A stretch of 64,000 nucleotides of DNA from Sinohyriopsis cumingii (GCA_028554795.2 CM068835.1:28832311-28896310); one strand, 5' to 3'. Shown: positions 1 to 9,186, numbered from the stretch's first letter. Translations and numbers: made by a program. The notes: generated from the letters alone by a model not told the origin.

Positions 1-27
1 CCTTCACGTCCGCGCTTTGACTTTAAG
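1..27 (+). promoter_or_regulatory. Promoter element and TATA-like box of array gene 1
   Basis: Positions 1-18 match the CCTTCACGTCCGCGCTTT element that also precedes array genes 2 and 3. A degenerate TATA (CTTTAAG, 21-27) follows at the same spacing, and the start codon is about 55 bases further on, as in the other two genes. The upstream half of the promoter lies outside the window. The TATA is weaker here than in genes 2 and 3. Confidence 0.7.
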
Positions 28-81
28 AACCGGGGTTGTTTACAGTCTAACCATCCATTGTCGACTCATCCTCCTACGAAG

Positions 82-309
82 ATGTGCTCCAAACTAGCTA
101 AGCTAAACGAAGCCTACGTGAATGTGCATAGGGTCAGACACAATCTGATACCGAAGCCAGAAGAAATAGAGAATGTGAGAATGTTAAAAGTCACTGAAGA
201 CCTGATAGAAGAGCTCTTCAGAGAAGAAGTGAACAGGGAGAAAGAAGAATGGACAGAGAAGTACAGACTTCAGAGACAGCAGCAACAGCAGCAACAACAA
301 CAACAATAA
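82..309 (+). CDS. Array gene 1: Lys/Glu-rich helical protein ending in a polyglutamine tract
   Basis: Intronless ORF of 75 codons from the first ATG (82). It begins MCSKLAKLNEAYVNVHRVRH and is then charged and helical, ending in a Gln tract. The pattern L-x-E-A-x-V-x-V-x-x-V-R followed by an EEV...KE-W block recurs in array gene 3, so the two are paralogues. The stop TAA (307-309) interrupts a run of CAA/CAG codons and is one base from CAA. The frame stays open for 47 more codons to a TAA at 451-453. Only that later stop gives the short 3' leader (37 nt to the stem-loop) seen in genes 2 and 3, so the present stop may be a recent nonsense change or allele. I recognise no known domain. Function unknown. 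Confidence 0.6.
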   Translation: MCSKLAKLNEAYVNVHRVRHNLIPKPEEIENVRMLKVTEDLIEELFREEVNREKEEWTEKYRLQRQQQQQQQQQQ

Positions 310-490
310 CAGCAGCAGCAGCAGCAACCTGAAGCTGACAGAGGCTTTGTCGATTGTCGTATCGACACCAAAGAGTTCTTCTTCTCTTTCCGAAGAAGCA
401 GACCTATTGCCAGAAAGTCCATCCTCAGAGGACATCGCATTCTTAGAAACTAAAAAAGATTGCCATAGCAAACAAAAAAAAGCAAAAAAC

Positions 491-506
491 AGCCCTTTTC
501 AGGGCT
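491..506 (+). promoter_or_regulatory. Histone-type mRNA 3' stem-loop of array gene 1
   Basis: AGCCCT-TTTC-AGGGCT forms a perfect 6-bp stem with a 4-nt TTTC loop, followed at once by ACCCA. This is the canonical replication-dependent histone 3' end, bound by SLBP in animals. The loop, stem length and ACCCA cleavage context all match. No histone is encoded upstream. Confidence 0.92.
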
Positions 507-519
507 ACCCAATACTCTA

Positions 520-532
520 GAAAAGAAATAAC
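520..532 (+). promoter_or_regulatory. Histone downstream element-like purine tract, gene 1
   Basis: GAAAAGAAATAAC begins 13 nt after the stem-loop. Position and purine-rich composition fit a histone downstream element that pairs with U7 snRNA. The same sequence is present after gene 2 and a close variant after gene 3. Confidence 0.8.
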
Positions 533-540
533 CATCAATT

Positions 541-700
541 TGCCAATGTGTGTGTGTGTAGGTAGAGTAGTGTGAATATAAACACTAACTCTTTTTTAAT
601 AGTGTGAGTGTATGTGTTTGTGTGTTTGTGTGTTTGTGTTTATAACCGCTCACGTACGTTGGTGTGGATAGTAGATTAAGATGATTTTTTTTTGGTGTTT
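541..700 (+). repeat. Conserved spacer of the tandem array, copy 1
   Basis: The GT-rich spacer after gene 1 (TGTGTGTAGGTAGAGTAGTG, then a CTAACTC block and (TGTTTG)n) is repeated after gene 2 at about 1368-1500. Stem-loop to stem-loop distance is 824 bp. This shows that genes 1 and 2 arose by tandem duplication of the whole unit, spacer included. Confidence 0.85.
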
Positions 701-828
701 GAGGTGTGGGAGAGTAGATTTGGGGTTGGATTGCTTTGCGTATGTGGATAGTCTATTGAAGTGGTTAATGAAAAAAAAATTTTAGAATAGGAATGGGTAG
801 TATAAAAAGTGAGTGAGTGTTTCTTTTA

Positions 829-920
829 GGTCCGCGCGTTGTTTTGGTCATGATCTAGGTAAGATCAATTTTATGTTTTTAGGGGGATGTTTTCCTTCAC
901 GTCCGCGCTTTCACTATAAA
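829..920 (+). promoter_or_regulatory. Bipartite promoter of array gene 2
   Basis: Two copies of the TCCGCGC core (830-837 and 901-908) bracket a conserved block containing GGTCATGATCTAGGTAA and GATCAATTTTATG. TATAAA follows at 915-920, and the coding start lies 52 nt beyond it. The same two-core layout with the same intervening block precedes gene 3 (1578-1673). Such uniform promoters suggest coordinated expression. Confidence 0.75.
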
Positions 921-971
921 TTGAAACTCGCTGGGCAGTCTAGCTACCCTTGTTCATTGATCAACACCAGA

Positions 972-1283
972 ATGAATACCAGAATAAGCAAACTTCTTGA
1001 ACTCCAGATACATCTGGAATATGTCAGGCGCCTGTTAAATGAACTGGCTGCGGAGGCTATAGTAGAAGAGGAAAGAATAAAGAAGGAAGAGGAGGAGAGA
1101 AGACAGAGGGAAGAGGAGGAAAAGAAAATAGGAGAGAGGATGGCTTACAAGATACCAGAGACAGAGGATTGGGGTGATGAAGCTAATCATCCTCCCTCTG
1201 CGCTCCCAGCCAAACGTGTCAACTGGAAAGACTGGAGTAGAAGATGCGTGTGTGGCGCCAGGCCAGGAAGGTGCCAGCATTAG
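972..1283 (+). CDS. Array gene 2: Lys/Glu-rich coiled-coil protein
   Basis: Intronless ORF of 103 codons. I chose the ATG at 972 because it lies 52 nt after the TATA box; an upstream extension of the frame would run through the promoter. It starts MNTRISKLLELQIHLEYVRR, then has a dense EEERIKKEEEERRQREEEEKK helix (residues about 36-56), then an unstructured Trp-containing tail with a Cys pair (RRCVCGARPGR). The LLEL...YVRRLL portion aligns with array genes 1 and 3. The stop is 31 nt before a histone-type stem-loop. It is not a histone or linker histone, and I recognise no known family. The 3' end suggests a replication-coupled, non-polyadenylated mRNA. Confidence 0.75.
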   Translation: MNTRISKLLELQIHLEYVRRLLNELAAEAIVEEERIKKEEEERRQREEEEKKIGERMAYKIPETEDWGDEANHPPSALPAKRVNWKDWSRRCVCGARPGRCQH

Positions 1284-1314
1284 ATAGGTGCATCTGGAGT
1301 TCAAAAAAACCAAC

Positions 1315-1330
1315 AGCCCTTTTCAGGGCT
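1315..1330 (+). promoter_or_regulatory. Histone-type mRNA 3' stem-loop of array gene 2
   Basis: AGCCCT-TTTC-AGGGCT followed by ACCCA, identical to the stem-loop of gene 1. It is preceded by AAAAACCAAC, resembling the usual CCAAA flank. The purine element GAAAAGAAATAAC follows at 1344-1356, again 13 nt downstream. Confidence 0.93.
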
Positions 1331-1343
1331 ACCCAATACTCTA

Positions 1344-1356
1344 GAAAAGAAATAAC
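1344..1356 (+). promoter_or_regulatory. Histone downstream element-like purine tract, gene 2
   Basis: GAAAAGAAATAAC is identical to the element after gene 1, and its spacing from the stem-loop fits U7 snRNP-directed cleavage between the two. Confidence 0.8.
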
Positions 1357-1367
1357 TATTAATTTGC

Positions 1368-1500
1368 CAATGTGTGTAGGTAGAGTAGTGTGAATATAAA
1401 CACTAACTCTTTTTTCATAGTGTGAGTGTATGTGTGTTTGTGTTTGTGTTTGTGTTTGTAACTGCTCACGTAAGTTTGTGTGAATAGTAGATTATGGGTT
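1368..1500 (+). repeat. Conserved spacer of the tandem array, copy 2
   Basis: Near-copy of the spacer at 541-700, including TAGGTAGAGTAGTGTGAATA and the (TGTTTG) tract. It places genes 1 and 2 in one duplication series. The spacer beyond gene 3 does not contain it. Confidence 0.8.
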
Positions 1501-1577
1501 TGTTTATTGTTTCTTAGCGTATGTGAAGAGTATAGTTTGGGTTTTATTATACGAAATGAGAAAGTAGGGGATGTTTT

Positions 1578-1673
1578 CCTTCACGTCCGCGCGTTGTTTG
1601 GTCATGATCTAGGTAATATCAATTTTATGTCTTGGGGGATGTTTTCAATCACGTCCGCGCTTTAAGTATAAAA
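1578..1673 (+). promoter_or_regulatory. Bipartite promoter of array gene 3
   Basis: CCTTCACGTCCGCGCGTT at 1578 and CAATCACGTCCGCGCTTT at 1646 flank the shared GGTCATGATCTAGGTAA block. TATAAAA follows at 1667-1673. The ATG lies 52 nt after the TATA. The layout is the same as for gene 2. Confidence 0.75.
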
Positions 1674-1724
1674 CTAACAGTGTTTGCCATTGGAGCCCAT
1701 TCTACGGAATAAGCAAACAAGAAG

Positions 1725-2318
1725 ATGCCAGCAGCTTCAGCTTTGTATAACAACCTTATGGGAAGTTGGTATTGGATGGTGGATGGATTGAATGTAGCAG
1801 AAAGGCTTGAACAGGAATGGAGGCATGCAGTGACAAAAGACTTCGTCTCAAGACAAGTAACCAGCCTCCACTTAGCCATCGATATTGTAAAAGAAATGAT
1901 AGAGGATGAGGAGAAGAGAATCAGAGGTTTAATTAACCCACCGTATGTGAAAGTGGGTAAGTTGAAAGAAGCGATAGTTTATGTGACGAGTGTAAGGTGT
2001 TTTTTAGAAGACATTGTAGAATGGACAGATTGGTCTTTTGTGAAGTGGGGCTTAGACAAGCTTAAGAAAGCGGAAGAAGTAATGAGGAATGTGCTGACCG
2101 AAGAGGTCGAGAAGATCAAAGAAAAGTGGTCAAAGGAAAGAAAAGAAGAAGAAAATAGAAAGAAAAAGGAAGAACTAGAGAAACTAAACGCTAACTGGAT
2201 GAAAATCCAAGAGAAGTTCCGAGCCATGGGTCACCCGGACTGGATGCTAGAAACAGAAAAGAAGAAGAAAGGAATGATGGAAAAAATAAGAGGATGGTGG
2301 AAGAAGTTAAGGAGTTAG
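1725..2318 (+). CDS. Array gene 3: long Lys/Glu-rich helical protein
   Basis: Intronless ORF of 197 codons, the longest of the array. Residues 1-45 are mixed and Trp-containing (GSWYWMVDGLN). Residues about 46-70 (QVTSLHLAIDIVKEMIEDEE) and about 83-130 form two related helical blocks. The second block, with KLKEAIVYVTSVR and LTEEVEKIKEKW, aligns with the body of array gene 1. The C-terminal third is strongly basic/acidic helical and ends GWWKKLRS. The gene therefore looks like an internally duplicated, longer paralogue. The stop is 22 nt before a histone-type stem-loop. No signal peptide or known domain is visible. It is unlike any histone; a DNA- or chromatin-associated role would be inference only. 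Confidence 0.8.
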   Translation: MPAASALYNNLMGSWYWMVDGLNVAERLEQEWRHAVTKDFVSRQVTSLHLAIDIVKEMIEDEEKRIRGLINPPYVKVGKLKEAIVYVTSVRCFLEDIVEWTDWSFVKWGLDKLKKAEEVMRNVLTEEVEKIKEKWSKERKEEENRKKKEELEKLNANWMKIQEKFRAMGHPDWMLETEKKKKGMMEKIRGWWKKLRS

Positions 2319-2340
2319 AAGAAGAAGAAAAAAACCCAAA

Positions 2341-2356
2341 GGCCCTTTTCAGGGCC
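2341..2356 (+). promoter_or_regulatory. Histone-type mRNA 3' stem-loop of array gene 3
   Basis: GGCCCT-TTTC-AGGGCC has a perfect 6-bp stem, the usual 5' flank ACCCAAA, and ATCCA after the stem. The first and last pairs differ from genes 1 and 2 (A-T to G-C), a compensatory change that shows selection on the RNA hairpin. GAAAAGAGAATGAC follows at 2370-2383 as the downstream element. Confidence 0.93.
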
Positions 2357-2369
2357 ATCCATATTTCTC

Positions 2370-2383
2370 GAAAAGAGAATGAC
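2370..2383 (+). promoter_or_regulatory. Histone downstream element-like purine tract, gene 3
   Basis: GAAAAGAGAATGAC lies 13 nt after the stem-loop and is a variant of the element behind genes 1 and 2. It marks the end of the visible array; no fourth unit follows. Confidence 0.75.
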
Positions 2384-2439
2384 TTTCCATTGCCTACCCT
2401 TTTTTTAAAAAAAATTTTATTTTAAAAATTTAAAAAAAA

Positions 2440-2690
2440 ATCAAAAAAAATCCCATATTCAATTCCCCTTGTCCCTAGACAGACCCAAACTCTATTCCCC
2501 ATGTTCAATTTCCCTTGTCCCTAGACAGACCCAAACTCTATTCCCATGTAATGCTAATTCCCCTTGTCCCTAGAGTTGCCCACGATTTTTCTCCATGTTA
2601 AATTTACATAGTCCCCACAGTTGCCCAGGGGTGTCTGTAATGGTAATTTCCATTGTCCCTAGGGTGCCCCACCTCACTACTAATCTGTTT
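2440..2690. repeat. Decaying tandem repeat with CCCTTGTCCCTAG core
   Basis: At least five spaced copies of the core (C)CTTGTCCCTAG, the first two embedded in a ~57-bp unit that includes ACAGACCCAAACTCTATTCC. The later copies are degenerate. It follows the A/T homopolymer stretch after gene 3. No coding potential. Confidence 0.75.
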
Positions 2691-2914
2691 CTAAACTCCA
2701 TTCGTTTACTGGCCGAACATACCATATGTTACATTTTAATAAAGAAACTGAATACATGAATTTAAGATCTGTTAGATTTTTGTTTCCGTTGCGTTTATAT
2801 TTAAAAACATAATCACCGAAATATTCTAAATTAAATCATGAATATTGTGATAAACCAATTTAAAATATTTTTGCTTTAATATTTATAAGCAATGAAATTA
2901 TAATTGTAGTTCAG

Positions 2915-3031
2915 GTAGTGGACTGTGAAAATGAATCTTCTGAAGATAATACCGGATCAGAAAGAATACCATATCGAAGCTCCTCACACCGAAAGAAACT
3001 AAAATATTGAGCTCCCCAGACTGAAGGCCAA
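2915..3031 (+). pseudogene. Putative N-terminal exon of recombinase-like family copy 1
   Basis: A 117-bp segment is bounded by a good acceptor (TTGTAGTTCAG) and donor (GTGAGT). It is in phase 0 and reads VVDCENESSEDNTGSERIP, an acidic low-complexity stretch. A second bounded segment at 4248-4337 reads similarly (VADIDGSSYIEEDVGSESIQ), so the two look like duplicated exons. One in-frame TGA (3007-3009) breaks this copy. Assignment to the downstream gene is inference from strand, phase and composition. Confidence 0.4.
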
Positions 3032-3183
3032 GTGAGTTTATGACACGGTCCTGACTATATCGTGTCCATCTGTCTTCTAACAGGTATTCTTTTTCAAAAC
3101 ATTGTCAGCAAGAAGGGTGAAGACCTTAGTCAACACTTCTGAGTGTGCCATCCTGAATGTCGTAAGAGCTGACTACAGACGCC

Positions 3184-3358
3184 ACGGTTTCTCAGTTGTT
3201 ATAGTGCCGGTCTCGTGACGGAATAGAGTTTGGCTTCGAATCATACCATCGTGTCAGCCCATGTTAGCTACCGTGGTTTGCCTTGGAGAAAAGAATTTAA
3301 TTTCAATTGGTTGAGCACTGAATAACCTGTGCTGCTCTGTAGTAGAACACCAAACAAA
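3184..3358 (+). mobile_element. tRNA-derived SINE-like sequence
   Basis: A degenerate A-box region (CTCAGTTGTTATAGTGCCGG) and a B-box-like GGCTTCGAATCATACC lie about 25 bp apart. They are followed by an unrelated body ending in CACCAAACAAACACC. This is the layout of a tRNA-derived SINE inside the intron of the recombinase-like gene. Confidence 0.5.
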
Positions 3359-3372
3359 CACCAATATCTATA

Positions 3373-3632
3373 GGGGGCCCCGAGTGGCCAAGTGGTGTAA
3401 AGCGCTCTCCGTTACGGATCACTGCCATATCACCTGTCTGCGTGGTTTCGAGTCTCGGATTCGGCTAATGTGGGTATGTGAGAAAGCTTGCCAGTAACTT
3501 CACGTGGGTCGGTGGTTCTTTCCGGGGTTTTCCCGGGTTCTTCCTCCACCATTAATACTGGCCGCCATGTTTAGCCTATCCTCTGCTGAAAAATGGCGTT
3601 AAACCCTACAACAACAACAACAACAACAACAA
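3373..3632 (+). mobile_element. tRNA-derived SINE with (CAA)n tail
   Basis: The head has an A box (GAGTGGCCAAGTGGTGTAAA) and a B box (GGTTTCGAGTC). The body contains CCGGGGTTTTCCCGGGTTC, and the tail is GGCGTTAAACCCTA followed by (CAA)n. The 3' part recurs in inverse orientation at 8501-8616. This is a full-length SINE of a type common in molluscs; the family name is not assigned. Confidence 0.8.
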
Positions 3633-4247
3633 TATCTCAACAAACGTATTCTTTATAGAATATCTTAGGACATTTTGACTCTCAATATTAATCTTGGCTC
3701 TGATGTAAATTGATCAAAGGTAAATAGATTTACTCTGCTACCATAGTTTCCCATGATCTTGAAATGCATAATACTTAGTCCTGTCAGGGATAATAGGGCT
3801 CTTTTATGTCTTTTATTGTCATCGAAATAAGTAGAATATTTTTGTGTTTGGGTGAAAATGTCAATGATAAATTGTCGCATTGAGTTTGAAACATTTTCAA
3901 AGACACTCAGCAAAGCAGTATCTAAATTTCAGGAGACACTATACTGCTGACTGATAGACGTTAATGTCAAGATATATCATGCTTAACGATAGTTGATTGT
4001 ATAAAACGTTCATGTGCCATCAAGCACAATGCCTACAAATAAAACGGTCACACTACTGTTTGAGCGAGCTAGGACGTGCAAGTCGCCTTTAAAAAAGAAA
4101 TAAAAATCAGTCACTATTTTCGTTAGATATATATAGGTTTCATTTTAAAGCTATGAAATACATGTGTCTTAATAGTAAATTACAAAAGTATTTTCAGTTA
4201 TATAGGTTTGCTTGATTTTATATAATTGAATTACAACTATATTTTAG

Positions 4248-4337
4248 GTAGCAGACATTGACGGAAGTAGCTATATTGAGGAAGACGTGGGTTCAGAATC
4301 AATACAAAGCCAAACTGGCTTTCCAAACAATCAGCCA
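4248..4337 (+). pseudogene. Second putative N-terminal exon of family copy 1
   Basis: A 90-bp open, phase-0 segment between ATATTTTAG and GTAAGT. It encodes 30 acidic/polar residues resembling those of the 2915-3031 segment. Its phase matches the phase-0 acceptor of the large exon at 6253. Confidence 0.45.
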
Positions 4338-4480
4338 GTAAGTGTCTTTCACATTAAGCGAAGTTGGTGACTTTTAATGTTTTAGTTCCATTTACAAGAT
4401 AAAATCTTGAGGAAAAATATTGCATGGCTATCCTAATCTCTTGTCTTCGGGAAACTAAAAACTGTAATTAGACAAAAGTT

Positions 4481-4608
4481 GATGTTAAAATATATCCTGC
4501 TAGACGGCTGTACATTTTAGAACACATGAATATGTAATAATGATGATGTTAAAATATATCCTGCTAGACGGCTGTACATTTTAGAACACATGAATATGTA
4601 ATAATGAT
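4481..4608. repeat. Perfect 64-bp tandem duplication
   Basis: The 64-bp unit beginning GATGTTAAAATATATCCTGC occurs twice head to tail (4481-4544, 4545-4608) without a mismatch that I can see, so it is young. It lies in an intron. Confidence 0.95.
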
Positions 4609-6240
4609 AAAAAACGGTTCTCAAATGTACCCGTGAAGCAATAATAATAATAAGGAAAACGCTTGTTATAAACATGATGTATTTATAAAATTTCTCTAAA
4701 CGAATCTACCATCAAACGCTACTTTTTAGTGACTTGAAAAATACATTCATATTATGACTATGGCAGCAGATTTTTCTATTATAACCAGAAAATCATACAA
4801 TGAGTCATATTTCATACCTCAAGGATAAATACGGACATAGTATTAACTTAATTCAGGTTGCAGCGTAAGTCACCACCACTAAAAACACCTGAAGCAATGT
4901 AAAACTGGACAGTAGCTGTGTTTCTTCAATTAATCCTGACAAAATGTATACTAATGGGGGAGAATATTAAAAAGATCAACAATTCAGCATGTATTTGGCT
5001 CCTATGTCCAAGCATTAATTTACACAGGCTGCTCACTCCACTTTATTAAAGGAATGCCGATATGTGATATAATATATAAATCAAACCACAACCGTCCTAT
5101 CTAAAGGTGTTTGGTTACAAAAATTACAATATGGCAACATAGTGTAGCAGAAAAACGAAAATGAACCAAGACAAAGACTTGCATTAACTTTAGAAACATA
5201 ATCAAATCCTGTTTCATTAGCAATGTAAATCGATATGAGAATTCCTAAGACTTTCCGTCTAACAAAAGATGTGTAGATCTTGTTTAAAACGAAAGCTAAA
5301 TATTCCAGACAAATCATCTAATCTTTTACAAATGCAAAACTTCAGACCGTTTCGTTTCCTTTATTACGTGTGTTCTTGTGCTGTGTTTGTTTTGTTTCTT
5401 TCTGTGCCTTCTGTTTTTCACATTTGGGGCGAAATAGAGGCCCAAAACCTAAAGTGTGATGCTGACATATCGTCTCCAGCTATGACACTTGACGAAACTT
5501 TAAATACTAAATCCACCCTGAACTCCGCTTTCTTCGGAACATGTAGAGGTCGCTTTGGTAATCATGACTTGAATCACGCGATAACTATCTAATCCAATAC
5601 TCGCTGTCGTTACATAAATTGGAATTGATTTTGATAGAACATTTCTCTTGTCAATACATCATTCTGAAACTATCGTGACACGACACATAGTCCATTTCAA
5701 ATGCCCATCAATCCATATTTATCTGCTGAAAGTAGATCGTTTCTATTTTCTCGATGATGATAATAGCTATGCATTAGGGTTTGGATTGCAAGTTATTTAA
5801 ATAATGCAAAAAATTGTATGCAATATTAGATTCATGTCTACGTAAAACAAGATTAACATATTCATGCCTTCATTTTGATATTGTTTTAGATTTTTCATTA
5901 TTACAGTCATTGTGTACTGATCTAACATACTTTTTGACATTGATTCCCTAACCTATTTTGTATCTGTTCCTCAATCTTGGTTCTTTTATTTTGTTTCAAA
6001 GTTATGAAGGATGCTACGAATACAGTTTTCTTTTCTTTCATATAAACGTTTTGTTTCGCTTCGATTCTACAAGTTCATGAGAGAGCGCGGGATATAGAGC
6101 AAATGGGTTTCAATTGTTATAACTTTTAATTCCTTTTTATTTTGTATATTTAAAGAATATTGAAAATATATAATGATCCATTTAAATAAAGAGTACTTAT
6201 TAAAAATATATTCTCATTTTAATTTATACTACCGTGTTTT
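4609..6240. other. Intron sequence without a supported gene
   Basis: AT-rich non-coding sequence between putative exons of the recombinase-like gene. An ORF at 5269-5592 has a hydrophobic stretch but no recognisable family, no homologue in the window and no flanking signals, so I do not call it a gene. Confidence 0.6.
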
Positions 6241-6252
6241 CTGTACAGATAG

Positions 6253-7951
6253 AACTCAACCCCAGATTGCTGTGCAGCTAAGTCAACTGCAACAGGAATA
6301 AGAGATTGGACTAAATCTCATCATTGTTTTATTTGTGGAAAAGATGTAAAGAAGATATCAAAACATCTAGAACAAACATATAGCTAATCCACAAGTTTCA
6401 GAAGCCTTGTCAAAGCCTAAATGATCCAAAGTACGAAAACGTTATTTAAAAAATCACAGAAATTATGGTGATTATAAGAGGAACATCAATGTATTGAAAT
6501 TGGGAGGTCAGATGATAGTTCAAAGAAGACCAGTTGAAGACAGCAATTAAAGAAAGTATGATTATGGATGCTCACACTGCTATGGATTTTACAAAGAGAG
6601 AGATCTATGGAGACATTCCAAGGTATGTTCGGTAAAACACCCAGAAATGACTCAGTTACATGATCGAACATTAAAAGGACCTGCCAGCAGATTATTTCCA
6701 TGGCAACTGGAGGAATACAAAGTTTCAAGACCTTATTTTATCAAAAATGAACAAGGATCAAATTTCTTATTGTTAAAAATGTCACTTTTAAAATTTATAT
6801 GAACAGACACTCTTGGACACAGTGGTTATGGAGCGCAAGGATGAAATGTCAAACAAAGTCAGGAATGTAGGTCGCCTTTTGCAAGTCTTGAGATCCTTAA
6901 CAAACAAGTGCTCAGCCAAAATGGAAAGTTTCATCGATCCTGCATTTTTATTTTATATGGTCGTTGACTTTACAACGGAACTGGCGGGCAATACACTGGA
7001 TGAGCAAGGCATACACATACACACACCAAGCCTTCTGCGGATAGGATACAGTTTGAAAGCCTTAAGGGTTATCCTAAGAGGGAAAGCAATAAAGGAAAAT
7101 AAAGAAGAATTGATAACAAAGAGTAGAAACTTCGTAGAGCTGATGGATGGTGAATGGACCATTCTGAGCACTAATGCACAGAAACAGCTACACGAAAACG
7201 AGATGATATTCCGGAGAAACCATCACTGACTGAAGATGTTAGAAAACTCAGTACTTTTTGTCAACATGAGATCAAAAATCTCTGCGACAGCGCTGATCGA
7301 CAGAAAACGCTGAATGAAGAGGACTGGATGGCTTTAAATGGATATTTGTTGTGGCTTTTGGCTTCCTTTAATACCAGAAGAGGTGGTGACTGTGCACAGT
7401 TGCCGATACATGTTTGGATTAGAGCAGAAGAAAGGCAGTGCATACAATATTTTGAATTGATAATTGACGACACAGAAATTGTTGGCCAAGAGACTCAAGG
7501 TTTGCTCCATTTCAGAGAAAAGACGAAAGAAGGTGCCAATAATATTAACACCTGACGTTACGCGGGGAATAAGGATTACAATAAAATATAGCCATTGCTT
7601 GGGGTTTTCAACACGAACAAGTTCGTTTTCGCAATACAAAGATTGAAAGTGGGCACATTCGTGGGTGGGATAGTGTGAGACATTGTGCACATAAATGTGT
7701 TGCAAGGTATCCTGAACTTTCAACCTCTACCAAGAAAAGAAAATACCTGGCTACTGTTCTTCACTTGTTAGACATGACGGATCCAGAACTTCGATGGGTC
7801 ACGGAACATCTTGGACATTCAATTGATGTCCACAAGTGGTACAGGCTGAATGACACAACAGTTGAACTAACCAAAGTAGTAAGAGTACTTTGTGCCGTAG
7901 AACGAGGAATAGTCAAAGCAAACTTGAAACAAAGTTCTCTTCAGATAAAAG
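6253..7951 (+). pseudogene. Zinc-finger/tyrosine-recombinase-like gene, copy 1, large exon (broken)
   Basis: After a phase-0 acceptor the exon encodes, in shifting frames: a CxxC finger (HHCFICGKDVKKISKHLEQ, from about 6318); a second finger (YDYGCSHCYGFYKERDLWRH, about 6556-6620); a helical region (6813-7210); a segment with LASFNTRRGGD (about 7365); VPIILTPDV (about 7540); and a recombinase-type end with KKRKYLATVLHLLDM and LGHSIDVHKWY (7715-7850). The last resembles box II of tyrosine recombinases (LR...AT...LGH...Y), although the first His is not evident. Frameshifts near 6380, 6800, 7215, 7510 and 7650 plus stops make it a pseudogene. The donor at 7951/7952 leaves phase 1. The family is recurrent in invertebrate genomes; its exact role is not established here. 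Confidence 0.72.
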
Positions 7952-8500
7952 GTACTGATTAGAGTTAAAAGATTGTATGTTGTCAAATAAAATAAAAAAG
8001 CGTGCACGTTGTCATGTGAAATACCTTTCATGTATCTTAATGTACAATTTTTAAAAAATTAAAACTTTCGTTACCTGTGATAAAAATAGGAATATCAAAA
8101 TACAGATAAATACCAAACATTTAATAAGCAAATGTAAACTCACTCTACTTGCATAATCGATGAATAAGTTTGCAATATTGCGGTTTTTAACATAGGGATC
8201 AAATTGTATGTGTAAAAGTAATTGTATTGTTGAAGGAATCTAGTAAGGGATTCTTCTAATACAGCACCTTGAACATTTACTATCGCAGTTTTCGAAAATA
8301 GTTGATGTACATCAAAGTTAAAACTTATATTGTATTTCAGCTATTAATGTTATCAGCATTCTTCACATATGATTATTAAAAGGTTTGTACTGATAATCTT
8401 TATGAATCAGTAACATAGTTAATGTTGTTGCATTTTACACACCCTTCATTATTCTCCTGCAATCTGGCCATAGGTAGCAATATTGATTGTATATGCTTGG

Positions 8501-8616
8501 TTGTTGTTGTTGTTGTTGTGGGGTTTAACGCCATTTTTCAGCACACGATAGGCTATACATGGCGGCCAGTATTAATGGTGGAGGAAGAACCCGAGAAAAC
8601 CCCGGAAAGAACCACC
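8501..8616 (-). mobile_element. 5'-truncated SINE, minus strand
   Basis: Inverse copy of the 3' half of the SINE at 3373-3632: (TTG)n, then TGGGGTTTAACGCCATTTTTC and the reverse of the CCGGGGTTTTC body. The tRNA-like head is missing. It lies in an intron of the recombinase-like gene. Confidence 0.8.
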
Positions 8617-8692
8617 GTATATGCTTGGTAAACTTATGTGTGTATGCTTTATTTATATCAGTCTCAAAAATGACTACATATTGTTTTCATAG

Positions 8693-8758
8693 CACCCAGG
8701 ACAGGCCTGACGACTGTCAAAAGTGATGTGCAGAAAGACATAAAAGTCATAAAGAAAG
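8693..8758 (+). pseudogene. Small phase-1 exon of family copy 1
   Basis: A 66-bp segment between TTTTCATAG and GTATGA, open in the frame inherited from the large exon (split codon G|CA). It reads PRTGLTTVKSDVQKDIKVI. Its phase matches the exons at 9187 and 9740. Confidence 0.5.
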
Positions 8759-9186
8759 GTATGAACTCTATCTCTATGGCGCGGGGTACGCATTATAGCC
8801 TTATTTTTGAGCTAGGCAAGTATTCTACATGGAACAAAGAACACTTATAAAGATAAAACACTTACCACAAAAGGTATTAGTGGCGACAGAATCTTAACAT
8901 TGTGGTACCAGAAAAACAACCGTATGAAAAGAACGACAATGGCGAGAACACTAACTCTTTGAGAAATAGGTATATAAAGAACAATACATAATGACGAGAA
9001 ATAAAAAAGATCAATGGTCATGACCATTTAAAGTATGTGATTTCAAGGAATAAGCTTTGCAGTATCAAAGAATGTGCTCAGAAAGATAAACACAATGTTC
9101 TTTCGCATCTAGTCTTTTAAAGCTTATTCAAACTATTCATCTTCCAAACAGCGTTCTATTTTGTTATGACTTATGCGCTTTTTCAG

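Noticed and set aside
184-471. Minus-strand ORF with a long Leu run
   Set aside because: It is the complement of the CAG/CAA tract of array gene 1.
1979-2227. Minus-strand Ser/Phe-rich ORF
   Set aside because: Antisense shadow of the Lys/Glu-rich gene 3.
7334-7723. Minus-strand ORF of 129 codons
   Set aside because: Antisense of the recombinase-like core of copy 1, which has family motifs on the plus strand.
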